From Melieria omissa (Eukaryota > Arthropoda > Insecta > Diptera > Ulidiidae): a stretch of 64,000 bases of DNA. The notes beneath the pieces are model-generated. The model was not told where the DNA came from and searched no databases. It saw only the letters and a list, made by a program, of their open reading frames with translations. The position numbers and the translations under genes were made by a program. Location: NCBI GenBank assembly GCA_963971225.1, contig OZ020267.1, forward strand, positions 31,045,298 through 31,109,297, in the 5' to 3' direction. This document shows positions 12,603-36,519 of this stretch, one piece after another; the stretch's first letter is position 1; the number at the start of each line of letters is the position of its first letter.

Positions 12603-12894
12603 TTGCCGTCATTTATATGTTGTACGGCGTACAGGAGCCAATGCAGCTGTTGGCAGAAATCGAAATCGATTTATTGATTGATATTGATGTAAAATCTAAT
12701 TAAATTTGAAAGTAAACGTTTTCGTTTAGCAGTAAAAATCACAAAAAACCATGCGTTAAAACTGTATAAATTATACAACAATTAACAAATTTAGGTACCG
12801 CCTAATAGAGCAGCCACCGCCTATAGTAAAGTGAAGACGGGGAAAACACCTGCAAACAATTTGAATTTTTCGGAGAAAAGAAATCAACAAACAA

Positions 12895-12900
12895 AATAAA
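12895..12900 (+). terminator. Candidate poly(A) signal of the TraB gene
   Basis: AATAAA about 290 bases after the stop codon at 12602. Positional inference. Confidence 0.45.
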
Positions 12901-14133
12901 CGTTATGGAATCACACGTGATAGCATTTCATTATTTATTCAAAATTTAAGGTGGTTCACTCACCAAACGATCTGAATTGTAATGTTTTAATTGTAGTAAG
13001 AAAACAACCATTTGTAAATAATGTTTTTAACTGTCTTTATTTACTAAAAAGAAAACTGAAAATATAAGTATTTGAAAGGAATTCATTTGTAAAGAAAACC
13101 TAATAACGTAAAAAATGTTAAGTGTAACGACCGCACGCACTTCCAACAACATAAGACATTCCACATTTATGTGCAAAATGCAGCAACACCCATGACTACG
13201 TAGCTGCAGCCGCCTGCACTGTACCTAAACGTCTGTGAATTTGTGGATGTTAGAGTGACCAAAGTGACTAACAGTCACTCGTTGGTACTAATAAGAACAT
13301 TCCCCCGCCACACAACATGTGTTAAAAAAACAAACAAATGCAAAACATCAAACAAGAACACAACGCACATCAGCTCCATATCGTATCGTGTATGTAAATG
13401 TGTCGTGCCGGCAGCCGCTTTAGGCGTTCTACAAATATCACACTAATGAAAACAAGCCGACTGAATAGTAGCGGCAAGCTCAATGCTATTGAACTGTTTA
13501 ACTTATTGCTAGTTGTGTATGTATCATAAATTTTATGTGAATCCTTAGAAATCAAAATATAAAAATGTAAAAAATATAATACGTATGTATGCCCGTTTTA
13601 TGTACCAAGTTGACGTAAATACAAGTGACACTGCATCGAGATAAAAGAAATGTGTTTTTTTTAACTTTCTGTTGACCAAAACAGACCTGAACGAGTTTCT
13701 ACAGCAGCAGCAACGTGCCTATTCGAGGAACGAACAGCTGTCAGCTGTTAATTCATGCCAGAAAGTTATTGCCCAGTGCTCCATTTAAAGTGGGGAAACA
13801 TCTGCCAAAGAAACCAATCTAATCTCTTCGCCGTGGAGTTGCAATATTTGGGGTATAGCTCGAAGTTTTTGCAACCATTAAAAAGTCTTCAACCTGATTT
13901 ATTTAATTGTCTTACTTTGGATCAACTGCATATATTACAACCGATTTGAATTAACCCTTTCGGAACTACAGGGATAATCAAAACAATTATTCAAATCATA
14001 TGACCCACGCAAAATGTTTATTCGAATTGTATGTCCCCAGATAAAAGAATGGTTTCAGATTTGTGAGAATACAACAACAACTTTCATAGCATAGAAACAT
14101 TTCTAGAGTATTTTGGCTTTCCAAATTCCTAGG
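12901..14133. other. Gene-free spacer
   Basis: No reading frame with a recognisable motif. A CAG-rich stretch near 13700-13720 and a short plus frame at 13755-13949 (64 residues) were examined and carry no family signature. Confidence 0.45.
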
Positions 14134-14176
14134 TATATCAATATGAAGTGAGCCTTTTTTTTGCGAAAATAAAACA

Positions 14177-15251
14177 CTAATTTTTAATGGGAAAGTAAAA
14201 AAAATTGTATTCAAAGTATTGGCCATTGCTAGCCACACATTTTGTCCATCTTTCAGGCAATTTGTGGACACCGCGCCAATAGAATTGTTTGTCTTTTGAA
14301 GCAAACCAATCAGACACCCAATTTTCGACTTCCTCGTAGGAATCGAAGTGCTGCTCAGCCAATGCGTGTCCCATCGATGAAAACAAATGGTAGTCGGAAG
14401 GAGCCAAGTCTGGTGAATACGGCTGGTGGGGTAGCAGCTCCCAGCCAAGTGCTTTGATTGTATCCTGAACCGGTATTGCTTTGTGTGCAGGTGCATTGTC
14501 GTGGAGCAAAATTACCTTGCAGTGTCTTCTGACCCATTCTGGTCGTTTTTCGATCAATGCATGGTTCAAATTGATCATTTGTTGTCGGTAGCGATCAGTA
14601 TTAACGGTTTCGCCAGGTTGTAACAACTCGTGATACACCACTCTGGCCACTCTGGTCTCACCAAACACACAGCATTGTCTTTTTGCCGAATCGATCTGGT
14701 TTTGCAGTCGATGTTGAAGGTTGTCCCGCATTAACCCATGATTTTTTCCGTTTAGGATTCTTAAAATAGATCAATTTTCCATCGCCAGTAACAATTCGAT
14801 GCAAAATTGATTTTCTTTCGTGTCTTTGAAGCAAAATTTCCCAAGTGTTTTTTCGGTTTTCCATCTGCCTTTCATTCAATTCATGTGGCATCCAGTTTCC
14901 ACACTTTTGGATCTTTCTCATAGCTTTTAAACGGACAAAAATTTAACGGACATTTAACATTTCTGCCATTTGCTTTTGACTCAAAGTGTCATCTTTATTC
15001 AATATCGTTTGCAATTCGGCGTCTTCAAACTTTTTTGGTGGTCTTCCACGTTCTTCATTTCTCACATCAAAATCATTATTTCTGAACCGTTGAAACCATC
15101 TTTTGCATGTTGCTCTTGATAGAGCATGATCACCATAAGCCTCGACAAGCATTCGATGCAACTCTGCAGCACTTTTCTTCAAATGAAAACAAAAAATTAA
15201 TGCTTTCCGCGAATCATCACTATCTGGTACAAAATTCGAAATTTTTAACAC
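14177..15251 (-). pseudogene. mariner transposase, frameshifted
   Basis: Three minus-strand frame segments (about 15251-14943, 14921-14658, 14731-14177) together cover a whole mariner transposase. They include the N-terminal helix-turn-helix (RALIFCFHLKKSAAELHRM... then DVRNEERGRPPKK), the linker WMPHELNERQMENRKNT, and the DDD catalytic core. The three aspartates appear in TGDGKLIYF, ILLHDNAPAH and YSPDLAPSDYHLF; the last two are spaced as in the DD34D mariner class. Frameshifts lie between 14943 and 14921 and around 14731-14658. The segment after the first Asp reads GDGKLIYF where the family usually has GDEKWIYF. The copy cannot make an intact enzyme. The wording resembles mariners known from other flies. 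Confidence 0.9.
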
Positions 15252-15301
15252 GATGATATATATTGTAACGATAAGACAGTCTGTCGCTGTGCAAGGCGCC
15301 G

Positions 15302-16859
15302 CACAGTGGGGTAATTGATGCCGAAAGTGCCGATTAATTCCCCAAGGCTATTTAGATATGAAATAACTACTAAGTTTAGTTAATTGAACATTATAAAGTA
15401 AAAAACAAATGTTTTTGGGTATACTTTAGTGGACATTTTTTTAAGAAACGGTAAAAAACTAACATAGTAAAAAAAAAATTTGAAAAATGAAATTTAAGTT
15501 GAACAGTTTAATTAAAACATTTCATCGCCGTCTCTTGCAGCCAATTTAGTTTCATCATTAAAATCATCATTATCATCATCATCATAATCTTCATCAGCAT
15601 CATAATCATCACCGTCACCATTATCATCATTCGTCATTATTGTCAACTCCATAGCATCTTTGGGCATATACTGCACTTTTTTTTTGGCAATTTTCTTATT
15701 TCGTCATTGACTCTTTCTTTTTCGTTTTTAGAAACTGCTGCAGATTCCTTGACGAATTCAATTTTTAACGGCCTACAAAATCGTGTAGATGCGGGTCGCG
15801 GGTTTTGCCATATAATTTTGTTTCCACAAAACATTCGAAGTGGAACAATTTTGAAAACGCGCAATAAACACATTTTCAGTTTTGGCTTAATTCTGGAGAA
15901 TATTTTCGTGATATATTTTGTCCTTAAAAAGTTCTGTTTTACAGGACATTTTTGACATTTTAGAAAAAAAAAGGGTCAAATTGACCCATATAAATAGGAG
16001 CTACAGGGTTAAAGTACTCCACAAAAATGTTCCTCGTAGTGTTTTACACCTAATTGCTGAACACATCATTTACCTAAAATGTGATGTTGCATAGTTTTCG
16101 TATGCCGAATCACCATAAGAATGCGCGAAAAGGGGAAAACTTTGACCCCCCTAAAAAAAAATTCAGACGTAAACTTTCAAAACGCCGATAAACGTATATT
16201 TTTTTTTGGCCCCCTCTACCAGAATCCGTTGTAAGAACCTTGTTATTTAAAAAAAAATTTGATTTTGTTGTGCAGTGTCATCAATTTCGTTTGCACAATG
16301 CATGCATGAGGCCCTTGGGTGCGCACACAAAAATCGAAATGCTGGAAAAGTGCGCAACATCGCGCAACTTTTTTTTTCATAAAATGTTACTGAAATATCT
16401 AAGCTATACGCTAAGGAAAACAGTTTTGCCCGACCTCACAAGACTCACAACTATATGTCTATGAAAAGGTAAAAAATTAGACAATTATTATGCTTTTAAA
16501 CAAAAAATTAAATGAAATACTTATAAACATTTTTTAACAAAACCAAATACACATTGCATTGCTGAAATACCTGAACATGAAGGCTGCATCATTAATTTTT
16601 CAATAGTTTTTCAAATTCACACAAAGAAATCGTTTTTAAGTGACGACAAAAACACGTTTATCGCTGTGCGCACAAAAACTGAAAATAAATGTCAACATTC
16701 AGAGTGCTTTGCGGGAAAACGGTAAACTATTTTGCAACAACTCTTTCACATAGTGATACAGAATTTTATCCCCTTTAACCCGGTACCAAAAACATAGTTG
16801 TATCTTGATTTTTCATTTTTGAATTAATCGGCACTTTACTTATATATTACCCCACTGTG
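15302..16859. mobile_element. Transib DNA transposon, internally deleted
   Basis: Both ends start with the heptamer CACAGTG (15302; complement at 16853-16859) and extend as imperfect inverted repeats of about 39 bases sharing CACAGTGGGGTAAT at the tips and AAGTGCCGATTAATTC inside. A 5-base duplication CGCCG flanks the element (15297-15301, 16860-16864). Transib elements are known for CACAGTG-like ends, the same heptamer as vertebrate V(D)J signals, and for 5-base GC-rich (CGNCG-like) target duplications. At 1,558 bases it is too short to encode a whole transposase. Confidence 0.85.
15540..15960 (-). pseudogene. Remnant of Transib transposase
   Basis: A minus-strand frame at 15873-15643 contains KIVPLRMFCGNKIIWQNPRP, then STRFCRPLKIEFVKES and a charged helix ending IRKLP. 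A frameshift then leads into an Asp/Asn-rich tail encoded by the (ATC)n-like stretch at 15547-15640. The CRPL-x-x-x-F-x-K-E-S block resembles a segment that I associate with insect Transib/RAG1-type transposases. The N-terminal region and catalytic DDE residues are missing or unreadable, so it is a fragment. Confidence 0.55.
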
Positions 16860-17387
16860 CGCCGTCACTACGCGCCGTGCTATGAATGCTTTTACGGGCA
16901 TACTTTTAGGCATGCACTTTAAAATACAGCGACTTGCTATAATTCGATCTGGCAATGATGGCCCGCGATAATAATGGAAACTTCTAGTCCAATTAGAATG
17001 TGCGGGAACGATCTGCGCGATAACCGGACAGGTATAAAAGGCAGCCGGGTACGGCGCAGCGAGTCAGTCTTGGTTTTGGCAAGTGAAGGTGCCACACGGA
17101 GTAATTAAGCAAATAATTAAGTGTAAAGACAGTAAAGTGTGAAATTTGTGAAATAAAGTGATTGTTGGTTTTTAGTGACTGCGTTTGAGAAATTAGGTGT
17201 TTTTTTATTTTAAATTGCACAATCCAGAGATACGTACCAGCCCACTAGAACTAGTATGCGTAACAATATGATGTTGTTTGTTCAATGACAACAATGGCAA
17301 CAAAACAAAAAATAATTTATTCTCGTTCACAACAAATATTCCCTATCGAGACATTTGTATCTTGAGGCTCACTTCATACTGATATAA

Positions 17388-17588
17388 ATGATAAACTCAA
17401 TTGAGGCCGTCCAGCTTATGGAGGATCGAATTTCAGAATTTTTGCCTCCGTCCGAACATTTTCATCAAAAACTAGTCCAAAGTCTAAAGAACGACACGCC
17501 AAAAACACTTTCCCTGGCTGAAACTCAAGAAGCTGCATATAGTGCAAGGCAGAGACAATGCCAAGAACTCTCTCTATTCTTCTACTAA
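17388..17588 (+). other. Short unexplained reading frame
   Basis: A 66-residue plus-strand frame immediately outside the mariner right end, with a regular amphipathic composition (IEAVQLMEDRISEFLPPSEH). There is no recognised domain, Kozak support or neighbouring exon. It could be a decayed retrocopy or chance. Confidence 0.2.
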
Positions 17589-17694
17589 AGTGATGCGAAA
17601 AATGCTAGAAACTTTTCAATGAAGGTGACCTTGTTCGCAATCTCCTCCTGTACACTTTTCTCGTTTGGATATTTGACTTCCAATCAAGTCTCGA

Positions 17695-18023
17695 ATCTCT
17701 CTTCTTCTTCTTGACTGGCACGACAGCCCGATTACGAGACTAAGGCCTAGCTACCCGCAATCATCAATGTTGTGCGTGGAAATTTTACAAGGTTGGAAGG
17801 GACCTACAGTTTTGTGCCGATTTCGAACGGCGAGTTGGGAGCTCTTTCATAGGCAATTTTACTCTCAGAGGTTTGCCATTTCCTGCTGAGAGAACAACCG
17901 CCGAAAGAAACATTTTTGTTTTTCTTTTCTTTTTTCGGTGTTAGCGCAACGGAGTATTGAACCTGGGTTCGAGCGTCGCGGCCCAACGCACTAGCCAGCT
18001 GAGCTACGGCGGCTGCTAGTCTC
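17695..18023 (-). mobile_element. tRNA-derived SINE
   Basis: On the minus strand the 5' end reads as a tRNA-like head: GCCGTAGCTCAGCTGGCTAG (A box) followed about 35 bases later by a degenerate B box (AGGTTCAATACTCC). The body contains AGGAAATGGCAAACCTCTGA and the element ends in an (AAG)n-type tail at 17697-17709. A 10-base duplication CAAGTCTCGA flanks it (17685-17694 and 18024-18033). This is a classic Pol III SINE insertion mobilised by a LINE. The promoter boxes look partly decayed. Confidence 0.85.
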
Positions 18024-18033
18024 CAAGTCTCGA

Positions 18034-19650
18034 TTCAGTCCAACCAAATTCAAAACAAGCAGCACACAATTCATATGATTTTTCTCTGTGTATTTTATTT
18101 GTAGTTATCATTATCGTATATCTTAACACTACCAGAATTATAATTTGAGTTAAAAGTTTAAAGTGTAATTTAAAACATAGAAATTTACCAAAAAAATAAT
18201 AATAATAATAATAAAATAAAATAATAAGCTTACACTCTCATACATCATATCGTCGACGTAAATCATATCAAATAAAATGTGTGTATGTGTGTGTATGCGT
18301 TTGTGTGGGTGTGTTTGTGTATACTTACAACTACCATTTATTTATAGATACAATACCAGTAGCTTTTCTTTGCTTTGCGGTTTTCATCAATTTTCAATTT
18401 TCACCTCTAGTCTTGTGTTCATCTTTATGCCCAAAGCGAACATAAGCGCAAAGGAAGTGAAAAATAAAGCGGACAGCGCAAGTTCAAATGATGAACGGAG
18501 AATTAGACGAAACGACGCAGTAGGAGGATTTCATTTCAAAAAAATCAAGTAAATAAAGTTGAATGCACGCCGAAGCTTTCGGAGGCGAAACGAACGAATC
18601 GAATTGAATTCAAGCGAACAAGGAGGTATTTCACAATGTGGACAGAGCTAACATTATTTTACACAATATTCATGTCGATGGCGATGGTGTTTGGTGCAGG
18701 TGTGGCAGGTTAGGTCCTGGTTTAAAGCCGGGAACTACAGCGCGTATACGTCACGTGGGCCCAAGTTGGTCGGTTTGCAGCCAGTGTTCGCTTGCATGGT
18801 GAACGCATGGAACGGACGTTTAACTGGGCGACTGGTTCTGAGCTGGCGGGATTGTATTGGCGGTGTTTGTGTTTATATGTGTTTGTGTGTGTGCAATTAC
18901 TTGTACATACATACATACGTTATCAAGTGTACTTATGGTAAGCGTTTGTTGTTTAGCATTTTAAAATCTAAAGACTAAATTTTAAAATTTCCAATGCATG
19001 AGCCAAACGAAGCGCGCACACTTTTCCACTACAAATATACACTATCCACTCTCAGCTATAGTCACTTGGTTGCGCGCATGCGTGACATTCTCTCTTAACG
19101 GCAATAGCGGCTTTCTGTCGTTGAGTTGATTACAAGTGCAAAAACCATAGCAGCGCCAATGAAATGCGCAAATCCAAACGGAAAGCCATGTGTTGGCATT
19201 TGCAGACAATTTTTTCACTGGTGAAGCATACTTTTAGGCGCTGTTGTTCTAAATCTAGCATTTTCCAAAGCATCAACATGACTGGCGATGCTTTTCGCTG
19301 TATTTTCATTGTAGCTGTTAGACCCCTTGTTGTGCTAACATTATGCGATGACTGGATTCAGGGCCGCAGGTGGGTCGCAACGCCGTTGTTGAATGTGCAC
19401 TTGAAGAATTGCGGTGTAATGTGATAGCGGCTCGTCTCCTACGTTGCTCATGAAGTTGTACACCGAATGTCGGGGGAAATTTCAGCCGGCGGCCAACAAT
19501 GCGGATCGGCTTGACGTTTTGCAGTTTGAAGGAGTTGAACAGTTTGTGGGTTGTTGTCGGATGATGATGATGATGGGGTGAAGGGTAGTGGCATGTTTTT
19601 CAATAAATTCTCGTCGCATTGATTGAATCGTCAGCGTTGGCGCATTTGAA
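18034..19650 (-). other. Probable 3' UTR and downstream region of CtBP long form
   Basis: No coding frame beyond the CtBP stop at 19651. The stretch includes (GT)n at about 18275-18320 and 18870-18900 and an (AAT)n run near 18195-18215. Several minus-strand AATAAA-like sites occur (for example near 18336), so the end of the transcript is unresolved. Confidence 0.4.
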
Positions 19651-32805
<13,155 letters not shown>

Positions 32806-35442
32806 GGCGACGTTTTGTGTCCAATTTTAGGCGTCTTCGCTCCGTTTGGTCGGCGTTGCAGCGACGTGCAAATGTTATTGTTGTTTTGCTGGTCCTTCTC
32901 TGTTAAGTGCCCGCTTATCAGAAAATTTTAGCGCAAATTTCTTATGCTGCTTGTTTTATATGATTGGCTGTTGTTATTATTGTTGTAGGTGTATGCACGT
33001 GCGGACAACTTGTGGTAGAAACTTTAAGCTTATTATTAGATGAATGTGATGATTTGCAGTGTGCGCTTTCTCTTTATGTGTTGTTGTTTCAATCTGCCTT
33101 GCCCACGCGCTTGCCTTGCCCTACGATGTTCCCGTGGAAATGGTGCAATTCTTGTTGCTTTCAAAACGACAACGTGCAGTTTGCTCGGTTGCGCTTGTAT
33201 CTGCAATTGTTGCGCTCTCGGCTTAACCACACAGTGTTTCCTTTCAATTTCGGATTAATTATAACGGCGGTTGACGCTTGGGACCCTTCATGTTGAGTTT
33301 TCCATTTCTGCTAAAAACGATTCAAAAAGAAAACAAAACATATTTTTAAAATATCAGCAATAAATATCAAACGTTAGAGAAGCGTGCAATCTGTGATGTA
33401 CAAATTTAAGTTAAAAATAGCACCAGCGAAATTTCTTTAGCAAAATTATATTTGTGTGTGTGTAGAGGAAAAAAAGTCGAAATATTATAAACGACGAGCA
33501 AACGTCAGTAACAAAGAAATTATAGTGAAAAATGGTAATATGCGATAACAAAAGTCGCTGGTTGTCTTCGTTCAGTCTTGAACGGAATTAGCGCCGAGTG
33601 ATTGTTGGGGGATTACGGGGGGGGGGGGGGGAAGCGACCGAACAAACCGGAGCGCCGCAGCCACTGACAAATTCGCTTAATCGGCAAATGCTCACTCGCT
33701 CACACACTCGCAAACACACTAGCGCGCTGTCGACAATTTGGCACTTTTCTCGACAATGGGCGAAAAATAAATAAGATTCGCAAACACACAAACAAACGCA
33801 CTCGTGCACGCCAATCGACGCGCGCAAAAACGAAAGCGATAAAGTAACAATAGAATTTTAGCAACTAACAACGACAACGACAACAACAACTTTCAAACTC
33901 AATTCCAGATTTAATCGGACCGAAGTGCGCATGAAGCGGCAACAAGCCGCCTGCCTGCCTGTTCAACCAGCTGTTGGCGAGCTTTGAATTTTGTTAGAAA
34001 TCGCCGCCACGCAATGTGGTTTTTCCCACTTGACTGCCGCGCAACCCGTTGCTCGCATCTCCCCCTACAGCCCCCGCCCGTTCAGCAGCCAGGTAAAGTC
34101 CGTCCAAACAAAAAAAAAAACAACAACAAGCAAGTGAACAAACACAAACGGCACACACAAGTTTCACAGTCAATGCAAAGAAGCAACAAATGAATATGAG
34201 AAATGACAAACACACACACACACACACACACACATACATAATCAAACTGCTACGTGGGATTAAAGTGTGAGTCTTATCAATCACATTCGAGCGTACAAAA
34301 AGCGTAACACAGTAAAAATCACAAAAAACAGGCCAGGAAAAAGCGCGGGCGCTTGTATTCGGTAGCCGACCATATATCAAACGCAGTTTTACGTATTTCG
34401 AGAATATAAATAAATAAAACTGTAGAGCTTCACGCTACGCGCACGAAACGTACTAATATATCTCGCATTAATGCGAAATCATTTCACCAATGTTTATTAT
34501 CTCATTAAACAAATCGTAGCAAAAAACGAGCAACAACAATTGGCACCAACACCGGTTCTCGTTGATAACAGAATACACAGTGCAGCTATTGTGGCATTTT
34601 CGCATAACAAGTACGAAAATAGCGCGCAATTATGAAATCAGCAACAGCAGCAACACATTTCACATTTCATATTTTGCTGTCCCCCGCCACCCCTACGTGA
34701 CAGCCACGCGCGATAAGGCGCCTGAAGTGGTTAGTTAAGTGGAGGAGAATGCGTGCACGGGCGTTGGGCGTCGTCGTTCGCAAGCGTCCACACTCGCGTA
34801 GCCGTTGACGAAATCGAGCGAAACAGCTGCAATAAACACAACAAAGGCGCACTGTGGAAAACTGTGCGCACAGATATGGGCGCAAACACGGGCAAGGCCT
34901 GCAGTAGATAATAGCCACAGATATAGCGATAAGGCGTTGCCAGGTAGATGCCGCGCAGGCAAAGAAGCAGATGTCAAATCTTATCAAAACGCCCTTCAGA
35001 ACAAAATCATACAATGAGTTGAAGCAGTCAATGATTTGGATTTTCCACAAGCAATCAGTTGGAAAAGAATTTTTGAATTTTGAAGTGAAGAAACGTAAAT
35101 ATTTTAGTACCTAAATTAGCAGTCGAAAATCGGACACATACACTTTTCAATGAATTATATTTAGATTGGTAGTTGAATACAGAGAGAAAATTAATCGAAA
35201 CTGAGACGTTTCTCCTGCAAGTATTCCAACTATTCTTGCCCATTACGGACCTTACGACAGTAAACTTGCAAATTATCCAAACGCAACCACAATTATCTAT
35301 TATGTATATATGTACATATCTGTGGTCATATGGAATAGTAGCTTAAGTCGACATAATAGAATTGAGTAATTGTTGAGTTTGGACCTTTGTAAAAGTCTAG
35401 GCGCTTAAATGTATTTCATCCGATTTGAAAAATCCTGTCCTT
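32806..35442. other. CtBP upstream region
   Basis: Likely holds CtBP 5' UTR exon(s) and promoter, which cannot be pinned down without transcripts. Visible features are a 13-base poly-G run at about 33619-33631 and a (CA)n tract at about 34209-34233. No other protein gene was recognised. Confidence 0.4.
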
Positions 35443-35453
35443 TAACAATAATA

Positions 35454-36141
35454 GTAACCGTGCCGCTCTGAACAGCTTAGCGGAACATGCCAGGGTTCAC
35501 CTGAGTTGGGTCCCTGGGCATAGCGGCATCTCTGGCAACTGTGTGGCGGATGAGCTGGCCAGAAAAGGCACTTTACTTCCGGCACCCACTACGCAATGTA
35601 GCATCCCTCTTGCGACTGTCAAACTGATAGTCAGGCAAGCGTATCTTCGCCTGGCTAACCGACGAACCGAAGGAGAGAAATTGTAGGATCTCCAGAGAAA
35701 CCTGGCCGTCGCTTAACCATGGCAGAACACGCGAATTACTGCGACTAAAGCGGAATTCCATCTATTCCACAGTTTCTGTGCTGACAGGACACTGGACAAA
35801 CGGCGAACACGCCAGGAGACTCGGCCTCCCCTTCAACGACCACTGCCGCAGCTGCGACGATGTGGGCGCGGAGGAGAGCGTCGATTACCTGATGTGCCAC
35901 TGCCCAGCACTAGCGAGGAGACGTCTCCGGGTGCTGGGAGCGCCGTTCTTCAGCGGTCTGGCCGACCTCTCAGGACCCAGCAACGGCCGCATCGCCCAAT
36001 TCATCACGGAATCGGGATGGCTCCTGCCTGACACCCGGGGGGGTGTGTAAGCCTGAAGGGCGACCACGTCCTTCACGTGGTACCACAACGGGTCGTATTA
36101 TGGCCTAAGTGAGCTCTTCTAGCTGCCACCCTAACCTAACC
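35454..36141 (+). mobile_element. 5'-truncated LINE, copy 1 (RNase H and 3' end)
   Basis: Begins inside an RNase H domain (WVPGHSGISGNCVADELA at about 35500-35560, the usual LINE RNase H segment) and continues into a C-terminal HWTNGEHARRLGLPFNDHCR / CRSCDD...E / HCPALARRR zinc-knuckle region. An in-frame stop lies near 35685. The element ends in a CCTAA-type tail. The 11-base duplication TAACAATAATA (35443-35453 and 36142-36152) defines the insertion. Domain order fits R1/LOA/jockey-like clades; the exact clade is not determined. It is dead on arrival. Confidence 0.88.
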
Positions 36142-36519
36142 TAACAATAATATGTGTGTTTACTTCTTAGTTCAAGTCTTTTGAAAGAACCATGCATTGG
36201 TCAGAACAATTTATGAGTACATGGTTTTCAAACTTCAATTTTCGACGTAAGGTATTCTTCCATATGGCCACAGATATAATTGTTTATCCTGATTGACTGA
36301 CAATCATCACCCAGCACAAACCACTGAAGCCACAAACATGAAATCTGACATAAAAAAACATTAACCTCTAAGACGGGATTTTTTTAAATCCGGGATCTTG
36401 AGGGAAAACCATTGTTTAACACTAGAAAGACCGCAAGTTGTCCATGCCTACAAAGACTACATATTATATCCGCTGATATCTCGAAAAGTACACACCGGAT
36501 TTGGCTCTTTGTATTTGTT

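Larger units (their letters stand above)
15264..17265 (+). mobile_element. Solo LTR of a Ty3/gypsy-like retrotransposon, interrupted by Transib
   Basis: The left end TGTAACG at 15264 and right end GTAACA at 17260-17265 give the TG...CA ends of an LTR. A 4-base duplication ATAT flanks it (15260-15263 and 17266-17269), the target type used by the 17.6/297 group of gypsy elements. After subtracting the Transib insertion the LTR is about 440 bases. It carries a TATA box (TATAAAA, 17033-17039), a candidate start region about 30 bases downstream, and AATAAA (17152-17157), which fits U3-R-U5 on the plus strand. No gag/pol or primer-binding site follows. It is therefore a solo LTR left by LTR-LTR recombination. 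No protein-coding part remains. Confidence 0.8.
14136..17384 (-). mobile_element. mariner element split by later insertions
   Basis: Terminal inverted repeats match over about 20 bases: plus strand TATCAATATGAAGTGAGCC at 14136 and its complement at about 17364-17384. TA is present on both outer sides (14134-14135 and 17385-17386). Total length is 3,249 bases. Removing the inserted LTR block (15264-17265 plus a 4-base duplication) leaves about 1.24 kb, the usual mariner size. It encodes a broken transposase on the minus strand. The right-hand part, 17270-17384, is the 5' end of the mariner separated from its coding region. Confidence 0.88.

Noticed and set aside
15537..15640. CRISPR-like or tandem array (ATC repeats)
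   Set aside because: Simple trinucleotide repeat without spacers, in a eukaryotic transposon.
17940..18020. True tRNA gene
   Set aside because: A and B boxes are present, but the acceptor and anticodon stems do not close and the sequence continues into a SINE body.
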